Translations under genes and position numbers: made by a program
Assembly (NCBI RefSeq): GCF_000346465.2
Contig: NC_034009.1
Coordinates: forward strand, 35,285,557-35,349,556
Direction of reading: 5' to 3'
Length of the DNA: 64,000 bases
DNA from: Prunus persica
Lineage: Eukaryota; Streptophyta; Magnoliopsida; Rosales; Rosaceae
Notes under the pieces: generated by a model
Database searches by the model: none
What the model was told of the DNA's origin: nothing
Seen by the model: the letters and a program-made list of their open reading frames with translations, nothing else
Part shown: piece after piece, positions 35,691 through 49,400 of the stretch
Position numbering within the stretch: position 1 is the stretch's first letter
Layout of the letters: the number at the start of each line of letters is the position of its first letter

Positions 35691-37040
35691 ACGAGGATGA
35701 AGAACTGATTCGGGGAAGAGAAGATTTGGCTTTACTTCTAATGTTTTTTTATTTGGTGTTATTTTCATAGTCATTGGATGATATTTAAATGGTTGACGTG
35801 TTTAAAATAAAAGTCAAGCAGATCATAGGAGAGAGAATCCAAGCAAAGGATCCGGATCCTTTAAATATAATGATTATAAACAGTCAGGCAAAGTGAGCTC
35901 AGCAACTGAAAAGTTCCTCACTTTTTGTAACTTAATTTTCTAGTTACAAGTCAAAGCACGCCTTTGCCACCTTCCTCGATTTCGACCTTCATTTTATAAT
36001 GAATCCTTAATGAGTTAATTAGCACATCTGAGTCACTTGCTACTATTACTATGACTAGACTTCAATTCCTCTTCAAACTTCAAACTCTTGAATGAATTAA
36101 CTTCAATTCTTTTCAGCTGAACCTTTCAAAGTAATATTTCTCTTTCAACACTCAAAACTAGAATTTAGAAAGGCTTCACAATCATGGAAATAACTTAGAA
36201 ACCGAGAAACTTAGAATTTAGAATATTTTCTCTCATCATGAAACACTTTCATCCTTTGCCAGCTAAAACTTGAATTTTTTTTTTAATCAAGTGAAAATTA
36301 CATTCTTAATTCGGCCACAAATGGATTTTAACCTAATTTTGTATGCCGATACGTTTATCATGCCAGGTTTCATGCGTCGATAGGTGTGAGTAGTAGTGAT
36401 TAGTGATGAGGCTAAAACCATGTAGATATTAACATTAAGCAGATAGTCTTAAGTTGAGATTCTTTTTACCAAGTAAGTTTGTTGAACCTATATACCCATT
36501 CATACGAAATTTCATTTAGATTGAGTATCAGCAGGCCCTTGAAAAAGATTGAAAGAAACGGAGTTGGAACAGGGCAGCATGTAGTCATTGTCTACAGGTC
36601 AACGGCAGCATATAAAATCATTTATGATGTACATTCCGATCAAGTCTCTCTCACAGTTGTACATTTCCTCAAAAGATACTATTTGCTTAACCTTGACAAG
36701 TACTTAGGCCATTTAAATATCCCAATGCTTTCCAGAAGCTCATGGAGATTAAGAAAACAAATTGAAATAATTATTCTAAATTGTATTTTGATATCCTTCA
36801 AGTACTCCATACACCAATACTTTGACTTGGTATGAACAGCACAGTATCTCTTTCAATATCACGTGTGAGTACTTTGATTTGGTCAAGATTCAAGATTCTT
36901 GAGAACACACTGTTAAGACCGTCAAGTTTAGCAAGAAATTGCTATATATTATCAAATGATTAATCGTGTATTTCGTATACAATTACTTAATTTGAATCAC
37001 AAATTTGGACCCTAGTATTTGGTCAACCATCCTTCCATCC
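35691..37040. other. 5' flank of GLR copy 2
   Basis: AT-rich sequence without a recognisable gene. An ORF at 36479-36835 has no domain. The last 250 bp share short words with the upstream region of GLR copy 1 (for example tactttgatt-ggtcaag and the catcct stretch before the TATA box). Confidence 0.5.
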
Positions 37041-37050
37041 TATATAAATA
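37041..37050 (+). promoter_or_regulatory. TATA box of GLR copy 2
   Basis: TATATAAATA lies 55-64 bases upstream of the ATG at 37105, matching the spacing in copy 1. Confidence 0.55.
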
Positions 37051-37104
37051 TATGTATGTATAAGCCTCTTTGGTTTGAAAAACATCATTAAAGCTTGCAA
37101 AAAC

Positions 37105-40100
37105 ATGAAGATGGGAGCAACCAACCTCTTTGGTTCTTTCTTCTTCCTTGTTTGTTTAAGCATTGAATTTTCCTTGGTTGTCAGGGGACAGAACAGAACA
37201 ACAATCCCAGTGAATGTTGGTGTGGTTCTTGATGACCTTGATTCACCAAACACAAAAGTTTGGTTGACCTGCATCAACTTGGGCCTCTCAGACTTTTATA
37301 CCTCGCATGGTTCCTCTACAACTAGGCTGGCTTTAAGCATCGGAGACTCCAGAGAAGATGTTGTAGATGCTGCTGCTGCAGGTCTCTCTCTCTCTCTTTC
37401 TCTCTCTCTCTTCTTTGCTTTTCATTTTGAATTTTCAACAATTTGTTTCTTCTTGCCATCTATATAAGTTGACCCTTCTGTTCATTTGATAAGACTATTT
37501 TTAAATGAAAAGAAGCATAGTAATTAAGTTCTTGTCCCTTTTTTTAACTTGTATTTTTGGTATTGATCAAATAGCTTTAGACCTGATAAAGAATGATAAA
37601 GTACAAGCAATCCTAGGACCGAAATCATCGATGCAAGCCAACTTTGTAATTGAGCTTGGAGACAAAGCTCAAGTGCCCATAATCTCATTTTCAGCAACAA
37701 GTCCTTCCCTCACTTCCATTAGGAGTCCATATTTTTTCAGAGCTGCACAAAATGACTCTTCCCAAGTCAAGGCCATAAGTGCTGTTGTCCAAGCCTTTGG
37801 ATGGAGGGAAGCTGTCCCCATCTATATAGACAACGAGTATGGCCAGGGAGTCATACCTTACTTGGTAGATGCCTTGCAAGAAGTTCAAGCTCAGGTCCCT
37901 TACCGAAGCGCCATACCTCCAGAGGCAACTGATGACCAACTTGCTGCAGAGCTTTACAAGCTAATGACCATGCAAACTAGAGTCTTCATCGTGCACATGT
38001 TGCCCTCTCTTGGCTCTCGCCTTTTCGCCAAAGCACAAGAGATGGATATGATGGATGGAGACTGTGTTTGGATCATGGCTAGTGGAATGACCAATCATTT
38101 AACTACCATGAATGCTTCAGTCATCAATTCACTGCAAGGCGCATTGGGTGTGAGGACCTATGTGCCACAAACAAAAGAGCTCGTTGATTTTAGAGCTCGA
38201 TGGAAAAGGCAATTCCAAGAGGACAATCCAACCATAATTGATGCTGAGTTAGATGTTCCTGCACTATGGGCTTATGATGCTGCTTTTGCATTGGCCATGG
38301 CAGTTGAAAATGTTGGGACTGAAAACTTTGGTTTCGAAAAGGCGAATGCTTCAACCAACTCATCAACTGATCTTGAATATTTTGGGGTTTCCCAAAACGG
38401 TCCAGAACTTTGCCAATCCTTGTCAAGTACTAACTTTAGAGGCCTCTCTGGTGATTTCAGCTTTGTTGATGGGCAATTACAAAATTCCATTTTTGAATTG
38501 GTGAATGTGATTGGGAATGCAGCAAAAACAATTGGGTTTTGGAAACCACAGAGTGGACTTGAGAAAAAATTGAATTTGACAAACACAAACGGTCCATATT
38601 CAACCTCTAAATCTAATCTGGCACCTATTTTATGGCCAGGGGACTCTCCCTCTGTTCCCAAGGGATGGGAGATCCCCACAAACGGCAAAAGATTGAGAGT
38701 AGGAGTTCCTGTAATTGATGGTTTTGCTGAGTTTGTGAAGGTGGTGCCTGGTCCTAGAGCTAACACAACCGAAGTTTCCGGGTTCTGTATCGACGTCTTC
38801 AATGCTGCAATGGCTGGATTACCATATGCTGTTACTTATGACTTCATTCCCTTTGCAAAGCCTGATGGCACAAGTGCTGGCAGCTACGATGATCTGGTCC
38901 AACAAGTTTTTCTCGGGGTATGTCGAATTAATGTGAACTTCATTTTCTTCAATGATTTCAGTTTTCATGATCACTTGAAGTACTTATAATCTGCTGAAAT
39001 TGAAATTTTGGCTTGTTTATTTGTTTGACAGAATTTCGATGCATTGGCCGCGGACACAACAATTAGAGCAAACAGGTCTTTGTATGTGGACTTCACATTG
39101 CCATACACAGAATCAGGGGTTGTGATGGTGGTGCCAATGAAAGACGGCAAGAACAAAAGTGCATGGATTTTCTTGAAGCCTTTGACATGGGACCTCTGGC
39201 TCACAAGTTTGTGCTTTTTTGTCTTCATTGGTTTCGTTGTTTGGGTCCTTGAACACCGTATTAATGAAGAATTTCGTGGCCCTCCCTCCCACCAAATCGG
39301 CACAAGCTTTTGGTTCTCCTTCTCAACCATGGTCTTTGCACAGCGTAAGTACCACAACCTCATCATGTTTCATGTTCATGCTTATAATTCCACAATTAAT
39401 TGTTTTTTTCATCAATTTTTACTTGAATTAATTTACAGGGGAGAAGGTGGTTAGCAACTTGGCAAGGTTTGTGGTGATCGTGTGGGTGTTCGTAGTGCTT
39501 ATACTGACTCAAAGTTACACAGCAAGTTTAACTTCGCTGTTAACAGTTCAACAACTTCAGCCAACTTTTTCCAATTTGAGCGATCTTAAAAAGAACAAGG
39601 AGTATATCGGGTACATCGAGGGTTCTTTCGTCCGTGATCTTCTGATCCAAAGGGGTGTTGATCCTAACAAGTTGAGGCCTTATAAATCTTCAGATGAATG
39701 CCATGAGTTTTTGACAAACGGGAGTGCAAATGGCGGCATTGCTGCCGCTATTGATGAAACCCCCAACATGAAGCTTTTTCTTGCAAAGTATTGCTCCAAA
39801 TACACCATGATTGGCCCAATATTCAAAACTGATGGCTTTGGTTTTGTAAGCTCTCTCTCTCTCTTTACTTCTCTCACAAGTAATGCTCCATGAGCACATT
39901 CTTGTAACACATTGCACACTACATTTCTAACACATGAATAATGGAATTTGTACACATGGCTACGTACGTCAGTTAATGTTTCTTCTTTTGTACAAATGTA
40001 CCAGGTCTTCCCCAAAGGTTCACCTCTAGTACCAGACGTTTCGAGGGCGATTCTGAACGTGACTGAGGGAGACGCCATGAAGGAAATTGAAAACAAATGG

Positions 40101-40565
40101 TTTGCGGGGGATGCAACATGTTCAGATACAAAACCCACCATCTCAGATTCCAACAGTCTTGGCCTTGATAGCTTCAGGGGTCTCTTCCTCATTGCCGGGG
40201 TCTCTTCGTCACTATCTCTCATCATATTTGCAGCCTCCTTCTGTTATAGGCATTGGCACATGTTCATGACAACAGGAGCTTCTGCATGGAAAAGAATCAA
40301 GGTGATGCTTAGAATCTACGACCAAAAAGACCTCAGCTCCCATACTTTTAGAAAGACTGGCTCTCAAGATGGAAAATACATGTACAATGCTGGCAATATA
40401 GCTACATCTGTCGAAGCTTCACCAAACAATAACAGCACGCGCCCACCAAGCCCATCAAGCCCTGAGTCGATTGGCCATTCAAACCACACAAATCCACACT
40501 CACCTTTCTTCAGAGAAGAAAGAATATTACAGGTTGTTGTTGGTCAAGAATATCCAGAAATGTAA
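37105..40565 (+). CDS. GLR: Glutamate receptor-like channel, clade II (GLR copy 2)
   Basis: Five exons: 37105-37381, 37575-38917, 39032-39344, 39439-39845, 40005-40565; 966 residues. The domain order is that of the family: a signal peptide (TNLFGSFFFLVCLSIEFS), the ANF-receptor domain, S1 from about 464, the agonist-binding Arg before SLYVDF (555), M1 ([15 protein letters not shown]), the pore [12 protein letters not shown]3 with SYTASLTS (about 670-677), S2 and M4 (about 838-862). At the start of M4 it has SFRGL where the other five copies have SFWGL, and the tail is longer than in copy 1. Exon 1 and the leader are close to copy 1 (VNVGVVLDDLDS, STTRLALSI), making these two sisters now separated by the repeat block. 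Intron 1 starts with a CT-rich tract. The ATG is the first in frame after the TATA box. Confidence 0.94.
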
Positions 40566-40820
40566 AGAAGTCATGAAGGAGCTCAAGAACACAATTAATT
40601 AGTAACAGAATTATTAAGTTTTCATAATTGGTGTATGATAATTAATCAAATAATATAGCTAGGCATTGTATATATTCACCTTAAAACATTATATATATAT
40701 ATATATCTTTTGTGTATTATAATTTATAAACAATTAGTATATGTGCTAATTTTCATCGACTATGGTTTATAAGTTACGAAAATGAGGCTGCATGAGAACC
40801 TCCCCTGGGTTTCCACACAA

Positions 40821-41014
40821 TCTGATTATTTGAGTGCCACATGTGCTGCTTGGAGAAAATGATTGGCTACTCGGTAATTAGTTTAGTAATTGTCTTCTGG
40901 AAAGTTCTCTTGCTGCTATTTATTTGAGCAGATTTCGTACCCACTTTCCTAATGAGTTGGGGAAGAATTTCTTCTTCCTTGTCTGTTTAAGCATTGAATT
41001 TTCCTTGGTTGTCA
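40821..41014 (+). pseudogene. GLR relic: upstream flank joined to a signal-peptide fragment
   Basis: 40,821-40,976 matches the region upstream of GLR copy 1 (24,321-24,479). It is directly followed, at about 40,968-41,012, by sequence nearly identical to the signal-peptide part of GLR copy 2 exon 1 (cttcttccttg, tttaagcattgaattttcc). Nothing else of the receptor follows. It is best read as the stump of a lost or recombined GLR copy between copies 2 and 3. Confidence 0.75.
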
Positions 41015-41609
41015 TGTTTGGGCCTTTAGTTGATGAAGAATAGCCAGGCATTGTATTGTATATATATCTCCGTTACCAAAACATTAAAAAATAATTCAAT
41101 TAAAGTTTTGCATTATTGTATAATCAAATTGGTAGACCTGAGTTTGATAATGTTATTCGTGACACTAACTTAATTTATTTTTAATGATCACAATAACTAA
41201 GCACGTACATTGTTAATTAAATCAGCATCTAATCGGGTGCTTTGAACTTAGCGTAGTTGGCCCAGAGTTTGATTTGTCTCTTTTTTCAGTCAAAAATATT
41301 CATTTAAACATTAATTCATTACCACAAAAGGACAATATGAATGAGTTGGAGAGGGACAACATATTGTTTTTCAATCATATAATTAGAAAAATATACATGT
41401 CAATTAAAATCGTAGAAAGACCCGAGACTCACAGAGTCCTGTTACACGGCTTGTCCACAGAATGTGCTTAATTAATTTGGTCTTGTCCGTATAGATTGAA
41501 TCCTAGCGGTGACTGACTGATTCTTTTGCATCTTTTTTTCCAGGGACTTTTCATATCTGCCTACTGCAGTCTGCTTATAAGTGCCAACCTTCCTTCATCT
41601 GCTTGTTAC

Positions 41610-41610
<1 letters not shown>

Positions 41611-41654
<44 letters not shown>
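41611..41654. repeat. (AG)22 microsatellite in the leader of GLR copy 3
   Basis: A 44-base pure AG tract ending 21 bases before the ATG at 41676, so probably in the 5' UTR. Confidence 0.95.
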
Positions 41655-41657
<3 letters not shown>

Positions 41658-41675
41658 TCAAGAATTCACTTGAAT

Positions 41676-41970
41676 ATGAAAATAAAAAAGAACCCAACCA
41701 TTATTCTTGCTCCTTTTATCCTTTTGCGCTTTCTCTTCTTCTTCTCATGGATTTTTAATATAGCTGCGGCTGCAGCGGCTGTGGAAAACACAAAGATTCC
41801 GGTGAATGTGGGTGTTGTTGTTGACCTAGATGCTCCCAGTGGGAAGACTTATCTGAGTTGCATCAAAATGGCCCTCCCGGACTTTTATGCATCTCATGCT
41901 CACTTCAACACCAGGCTGGTTTTGCACACCAGGAACTCCAACCAAACTGTTGTTGGTGCAGCTGCTGCAG

Positions 41971-42012
<42 letters not shown>

Positions 42013-45000
42013 CCATGCATGTATTCTAATTGATCATCATTTTGTATCTCCTGTTCTATAATAATGAATCATAATTTAACGTCAAATTCTGGAAGATGTA
42101 TATAATTATTACATGTGCTTTTATGCTTTTTATTTATGGATTCATTAATCATATAATTTATATACATTCATCATGTTTCCTTCCTTGTAAATTTGAACAA
42201 AATGTAAGGGTGTGTCTGCAAGTGTACTTGGGGTTTTTGCATACTTTAGACTACTAAAATATCTCCCACGCTAGTAAGACAGGGGCTTGTGACAAAAAAA
42301 AAAGTTTAAGAAGGGTATGTTTGTTATGTTTTGTCTTTTGGTAAGCTATAAGATAAGGATCGATAATTTCATCTCATTAATTTACACGTCTCATGAGAAA
42401 GAAAACAAGTCAAATAAGGTAGCCTCCAAACCGTGTGAGCCTCCTTCAAGCTTTGTAAATTCTTCAATGGCCTACCTAATTAATGTTCTCTATATGGTGG
42501 ATTTGTGTATTTTAGGTACCGTGCCTGGTGGATTCCTATATCATGGCCATGACCATTTTAATAAGCACAATGATTTTTAATCTGATCAAATTAAGCAATC
42601 ACAATTTTTACTATTATTTTTTTTCAACGAAACACAGCTTTGGATCTGATAAAGAATGTAGAAGTGCAAGCAATCCTGGGACCAGAGACATCGATGCAGG
42701 CCAGCTTCGTTGTCAATCTTGGAGACGAAGCTCATGTGCCCATTGTATCATTTTCTGCATCAAGTCCCTCTCTTGCTTCGCTTCGGAGCCCCTACTTCTT
42801 CCGAGTTACACAGACTGACTCATACCAAGTGAAGGCCATAAGTTCCATTGTTAAAAATTTTGGATGGAGACATGTTGTGCCGATTTACGTGGACAATACG
42901 TTTGGGGAGGGAGTCATACCCTTTTTAGTTGATGCATTGCAAAAAGTTGATGCTCATGTCCCCTATCGGAGTGTCATCCCCCCATCAGCCACTGATGAAC
43001 AAATCGAGAAAGAGCTTTACAAGTTGATGACCATGCAAACTAGAGTCTTCATTGTGCATATGATGCCCCATCTTTGTTCTAAACTATTTGCCATGGCAAA
43101 TAAGATTGGAATGATGAGTGAAGGCTATGTTTGGATCACGACGAATGGGGCTGGTAATCGTTTGAGGTCATTGGGACCGGTCGTCTTGAGTTCCATGCAA
43201 GGGGTTCTAGGTGTGGAAACAGAGGTTCCAACAACAATGGAGCTTACAGAATTCAAAATGCGGTGGAAAAGGCAATTCCAACAAGACAATCCGGCCATCA
43301 TTGATGTCTATGTGGACGTGATTGGCCTTCGGGCTTATGATGCTGCTTTTGCACTAGCCTTGGCAGCTGAACAAGTTGGGGATACAAGCTTTAGTTTCCA
43401 AGAGAGAAATGGTTCCTTCAGCTCAACAGATCTTGATACTTTTAAGGTCTCTCAATATGGTCCAAAGCTTGCCCAGGCCTTATCAAATACTAGATTCAAA
43501 GGCATAGCTGGAGACTTTAGTCTTGACTGTGGGCAACTTCAATCATCAAGATTTCAGATACTCAATGTAAATGGTGACGGAGTAAGAACAATTGCATTCT
43601 GGACACCGGAAAATGGTATGGTGAAAACATTGAGTTCAACAAACACCAGTATACTTTCAACTTCCGAGAAGTGCGATTTTGGAACCATCATATGGCCTGG
43701 AGATTCTCTGTCTGTTCCTAAAGGATGGGAGATCCCAACAAGTGGCAAGAAGTTGAAAATAGGAGTTCCTGTGAAGGTTGGTTTTACTGAGTTTGTTAAG
43801 GTAACCAAGATTCCTAGCACAAACACAACAGATGTTACGGGGTTCAGTATCGATGTCTTTAATGCTGCAGTGGAAGTATTACCATACGCTCTTCCTTTTG
43901 AGTTCATTCCCTTTGAAAATCCTGACGGCACTAGCGCTGGCACTTACAATGATTTGGTCTATCAAGTCTATCTTGAGGTAAAATTCTGTGTCTATTATAC
44001 ATACAAATAACTGATTGGAATTGTGCTCTGATTTAACATGTTTACTTGACAGAAGTATGATGCTGTGGTGGGAGACACAACAATTAGAGCAAATAGATCA
44101 TTGTATGTAGACTTCACAATGCCATACACAGAATCTGGTGTAGTAATGGTTGTGCCAATAAGAGACACCAGAAGAAAATGTGCATGGGTTTTCTTGAAAC
44201 CTTTGACTTGGGACCTCTGGCTTACAACTTTTTGTTTCTTCATCTTCATTGGTTTTGTTGTTTGGGTGCTGGAACATCGAATTAACGAAGATTTTCGTGG
44301 CCCTCCCTCACATCAAGTTGGCACAAGTTTCTGGTTCTCTTTCTCAACCATGGTCTTTTCACATAGTAAGTACATCCATATCACGTCTCCCTAAGTTCAA
44401 GTTAAGAATTCCTAATATTTTCTTCTCTCCACCTATGCCTATACTGACACTTTTTGAATTAAATTTTACAGGGGAGAGAGTGGTTAGCAATTTGGCTAGA
44501 TTTTTGATGATTATATGGGTGTTTGTTGTGCTAGTATTGACACAAAGTTACACAGCTAATCTAGCATCACTATTAACAGTGGAACAGCTCCAACCAACTG
44601 TCACTGATATAAAGGATCTTCTGAGGAACGGGGATAATGTCGGCTATATAGAGAACACTTATGTTTGTGAAATCTTGAAACAACTCGGTTTTGACAACTC
44701 CAAGCTTAAGCCCATCAAAACCATGGAAGAATGTGATGTAGCTCTTTCGAAAGGGAGTGCAAAGGGTGGTATTGCTGCTGTTGTTGATGAAATTCCAAAC
44801 ATGAAGCTTCTTGTTGCAAAATATTGTTCCAAGTATACCATGATTGGTCCAATCTTCAAAACTGATGGCTTTGCCTTTGTAAGATCTCTTTTTTTCCTGC
44901 TATACATAAATGTTACCTGTACAACACATGGAACCAAAAAAGATGACTTGACTTAATTTGCAGGTGTTTCCGAAACATTCCCCTCTAGTACCTGATCTTT

Positions 45001-45566
45001 CACAGGCGGTCCTAAATGTGACTGGAGGAGAGAAGATCATGAACATTGAGAACAAATGGTTCAGTCAAGAAAGCAAGTGTGAAGATAAGTCCACTACTCC
45101 AAGGGTCTCAAGCAATAGTCTTGGACTTGAAAGCTTTTGGGGCCTCTTCCTCATTGCTGGGATGGCTTCAATTCTAGCTCTCATTATCTTTTTAGCTTCC
45201 TTCCTGTACAAGCATAGGCATGTCTTGAAGCAATCTGATTCAAGAGCTTCTAAATGGAGACGGGTTCGAGCCATGTTTGAAATTTTCAACGACAAAGACA
45301 TCAGCTCCCATACTTTCAAAAGCAGTCAACAAAGAGATGGAATTGGTGGTGTTGGAGATGAAGTGAAAGCCTCACCAAATAGCAACTGGCCTGAAAGTCC
45401 ATTCAGCTATTTGGACCACACAGACATGGACTTTGTATTGTTTGAAGGGCAACAAACGCCATCTACTACTAGTCATGCGTCTCCGGAGATAGTTCCAAAA
45501 ATTGAGCATGATATTATCACTGTTCAAGAAATGCATACAACTCCTGTAACAGATCGTTTGGCTTAG
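41676..45566 (+). CDS. GLR: Glutamate receptor-like channel, clade II (GLR copy 3)
   Basis: Five exons: 41676-41970, 42638-43977, 44053-44365, 44472-44878, 44964-45566; 985 residues, the longest of the six. Exon 1 is 18 nt longer than in the others because of an Ala-rich stretch after the signal peptide (FNIAAAAAAVENTK). The ANF-receptor domain contains FVVNLGDEAHVPIVSF. S1 starts at about 465 (KLKIGVPVK); the agonist-binding Arg before SLYVDF is at 560. M1, the pore [11 protein letters not shown] and M3 with SYTANLAS (about 675-682) follow. Copies 3 and 4 share the Asn and Ala of SYTANLAS; the others have SYTASLTS or SYTASLAS. M4 is at about 845-868 (LFLIAGMASILALIIF), with a long Ser/Pro/Thr tail. 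The start codon follows the AG tract; intron 1 opens with a complementary TC tract. Sister of copy 4. Confidence 0.94.
41973..42009. repeat. (TC)n tract at the start of intron 1 of GLR copy 3
   Basis: A 37-base pure TC tract starting two bases after the intron 1 donor GT at 41971. It is complementary to the AG tract at 41611-41654. Confidence 0.95.
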
Positions 45567-46069
45567 AAGTAATCTTGCATTAAAAAAAAATTACAATGGT
45601 ACTAATATAAACAGAAATCAATTATTGATTCCAGTATGAATTCAGCATTGTGAGTTTATTTCACCTGCCCACCAAGCAGAACATTCAAACAACATATAGA
45701 TCAGCTCCACACTCACCTGTTGCGGTTTGTCAAGAATCTCTAGAAAACAATAGTTAAATTGACATGTATTAAAATGCTTCAACTCAAGACAACTTTGAAT
45801 CAAGTGGTGGGATCTAAAGTCTAGACGACTTGGTTTTGGCATCATTTGCGACGCATCTTCAATACTCCCGACTATACATGACAAGGTTTTGGTAGGTCTT
45901 TTCTAGTTATATAAACCTAATTAGTTGTTTAATGAGTCAATTGCAGCACAAGCTACACAGAGATGAAATGGGAGAGTTGTTTCATCTGTCAAATTCCATT
46001 ATACATAATTACCATTTATTTATGCATGAATTAATTACCACAAAAAGACAACATGAATGACTAGGAGAG

Positions 46070-46105
<36 letters not shown>

Positions 46106-46494
46106 TCAATTAAAATCGTAGAAAGACCCCAGACTCAGACTCCGTTATCCTTGTCCACAGAGTGACTGTCAGCAAGTCAATAAATATTAGTTTCCCATAT
46201 CTATAAATAATTACAGTCTTATAGATGTTTTGTTAATTCATTCTAACTTTGAGTTTTTAAATTGTTAATGGTTACATTAAGCAAAGAAAGGGTTGATTAA
46301 TTTTGTTCTGTCCGTATGGATTGGGGTCCTAGCGCTGACCGACCGATTCTTTTTCAATGGACTTTTCATATCCACCTACCGCATATAAGATTAGATGCCA
46401 TGACATCCACATAAAAATATTTAAGTACCAGTCACCCTTCATTTGCTTCAGAATATATACGAGTGACCTTGTGATCAAATATTCACATTATAAT
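45567..46494. other. Promoter region of GLR copy 4, paralogous to that of copy 3
   Basis: About 46,034-46,400 repeats the copy 3 promoter (about 41,320-41,600). Shared words include taccacaaaa-gacaa, tcaattaaaatcgtagaaag and ggacttttcatat. An (AT)n tract lies at about 46,074-46,102. No separate gene is seen. Confidence 0.7.
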
Positions 46495-49400
46495 ATGATG
46501 ACCATAACAAAGAACCCAATGTTTTTGTGCTTTCTCTTCTTCTCACGGAGTTTCAGTATGGCTGTGGCTGCGGCTGCGGAAAACAAAACGATCCTGGTGA
46601 ATGTGGGCGTTGTTGTTGATCTTGATGCACAGATTCTGGGTGGGAAGATTTTTTTGAGTTGCATCAAAATGGCTCTCGAGGACTTTTATGCATCTCATGC
46701 TCACTTCAAGACCAGGCTGGTTTTGCACACCAGGAACTCCAAAAACACTGTTGTTGGTGCAGCTTCTGCAGGTTCTCTCTCTAAACCATGCATATATATA
46801 TATATATATGTTCTAATTGAGATTTTGTATACTTATCTCCTGTTCTAATAATGAATCATATACCCTTTATGCATCTCCATCATTTCTTTCCAGTCTAAAA
46901 ACCAATTAATGCCAAAATCAAGAAGAGAATTATATTATATACCAGTGTGGTATGAATTTGTTTGGAAGTTCAAAAAGGAGGGTGTACCGTGTTTTTGTCC
47001 CCATCAACAAAAATCACTAAGGAAACCGAACCTAGCTAAACCAATGTTGGACGGTTTGGGTTGGCTTGCTTTGGGAGGGTTGCACATAAGTCTAATTCTT
47101 TTTTCTTTCCAATTTTTCAACTTTGTTAGTCCAATTGGATTAGATCCATTTACAAAAACTCAAAACCATAACTAAATCGAACAATTATGGTCCTTTTTGA
47201 TTTTGAATTATTTGACCTTTTTAGTCAAAATTGAACTAAACTGATCACCACTTTTCAAATTAGCCGATGTAGTCGGTTCAATTGGATTGATGTCCAACTC
47301 TATATGCAAATAGGGGTGGGCACAATTTCGGGTTAACTTGACTAAACTACCCAACTCGATAATTAGAGGGCCTTAGGTTCAATAAATCATAAATCTCAAT
47401 GCACGGGTTGGAATCAAAACTTAAAGGTGGACTTAATTTTGATTTAACCCGACCGAATCACCCAACCGGATCACAAAAGAGTAGGGTTGGCCTAATAATA
47501 AGCAAGTCTCAAGTCCAAGAAATCATAAACCGCTATATATCGAGTTGGATTACAGATTGAGATCAAAATCGACCCAACCCAACCCATGCCCACCCCTATA
47601 TGCAAGTGTACCCACCCCTATATGCAACTGTAGTGGGGCTTTTATTTTTTGGGTCAGAATGTAATAGGGCTTTGAGAAGTTGAAAACAGAGTTTTTATTT
47701 TTATTTTTATTTTTTTGCTTTTTTTGAGGACTTTTCCTATTGAGAGGGGCGATAGCCTACTAAATTCACACACACTACACGGATGCTAGGACTTGAACCT
47801 AGGACTTTGTCTAAGGGAGTAAATACTTCATACCACTACACTAGTGGGTCCTTTGCACAGAGTAATTCTTTTAGTTTTATCACTTGCCAAGCTAAAGGTA
47901 AGGTTCATTTCATTACATGTCCCAAAACTCATAAGAAAGAAAGAAAAGGGATCAGATTCGTCAGAAGGTCGCCTTCAAACCATGCGAGGCCCCGTCGAAC
48001 TTTGAAAATTCTTCAATGGTCAACCCTAATTTTGTAGCGCATACCAATAATCGTTTGCTATGTTATCTGTTCATAATTAACTATCATTGATAACGATTTA
48101 ACTGTTATAATAAGCATAACATTTCCTAATATTATCAAATTAATCCATCACAATTGTCACTTTTTTGTCAATGGGACACAGCTCTGGATCTGATAAAGAA
48201 TGTACCAGTGCAAGCAATCCTGGGGCCAGCGACATCAATGCAGGCATGCTTCGTTATTAACCTTGGAGACCAAGCTCATGTCCCCATTTTATCATTTTCT
48301 GCAACAAGCCCCTCTCTTACGTCTCTCCGAAGCTCCTACTTTTTTCGACTTACACAAACTGACTCATACCAAGTGAAAGCCATAAGTGCCATTGTTAAAC
48401 ATTTTGGATGGAGACAAGTTGTGCCGATATACGTCGACAATACGTATGGAGAGGGAGTCATACCCTTTTTAATTGATGCCTTGCAAGACGTTGATGCTCA
48501 TGTCCCCTATCGGAGTGTCATCCCTCCATCTGCCACTGATGATCAAGTTGGTAAAGAGCTTTCCAAGTTAATGGCTATGCCAACAAGAGTGTTCATTGTG
48601 CACATGACGCCCAAGCTCTCCAACAGTCTATTTGCCAAGGCAAAAGAGATTGGAATGATGAGCAAAGGCTATGTTTGGATCTTGACTAATGGGGTAGGAA
48701 ATCGCTTATGGTCAACACGTTCGGTTGCCCTAAATTCAATGCAAGGAGTATTGGGTGTGGAAACAGAGGTTCCAATAACAATGGAGCTTACAAACTTCAG
48801 AATGAAGTGGAAGAGGCAATTCCAACAAGACAATCCAGCCATCATTGATTTTGATTGTGACGTGTTTGGACTTCGAGCTTATGATGCCGCTTTCGCACTA
48901 GCCTTGGCAGTTGAACAAGTTGGGAATGCAAGCTTTGATTTCCAAAAGAGGAATCCTTCATTCAACTCAACAGATCTTGATATTTTCAAGGCCTCTCAAT
49001 ATGGTCCAAAGCTTGTCCAGGCCTTATCTAACACTACATTCAAAGGCCTAGCTGGAGAGTTCAGTCTTAAGGATGGGCAACTTCAACCATCAACATTTAA
49101 GATAGTTAATGTAAATGGGACTGGAGTAAGTTCAATTGCATTTTGGACACCGGAAAATGGCATGGTGAAAACATTGAATTCAACAAACATTAGTATACTT
49201 TCAACTTCTGAGAAGTGTGATCTTATACCGATTATATGGCCTGGAGGTTCGCAATCTGTTCCTAAGGGATGGGAGATCCCAACAAATGGCCAGAGGTTGA
49301 AAATTGGTGTTCCTATGAAGGTTGCTTTTACTGAGTTTGTTAAGGTAGCCAAGAATCATAGCACTAACACAACCGACGTCACGGGGTTTAGTATCGATGT

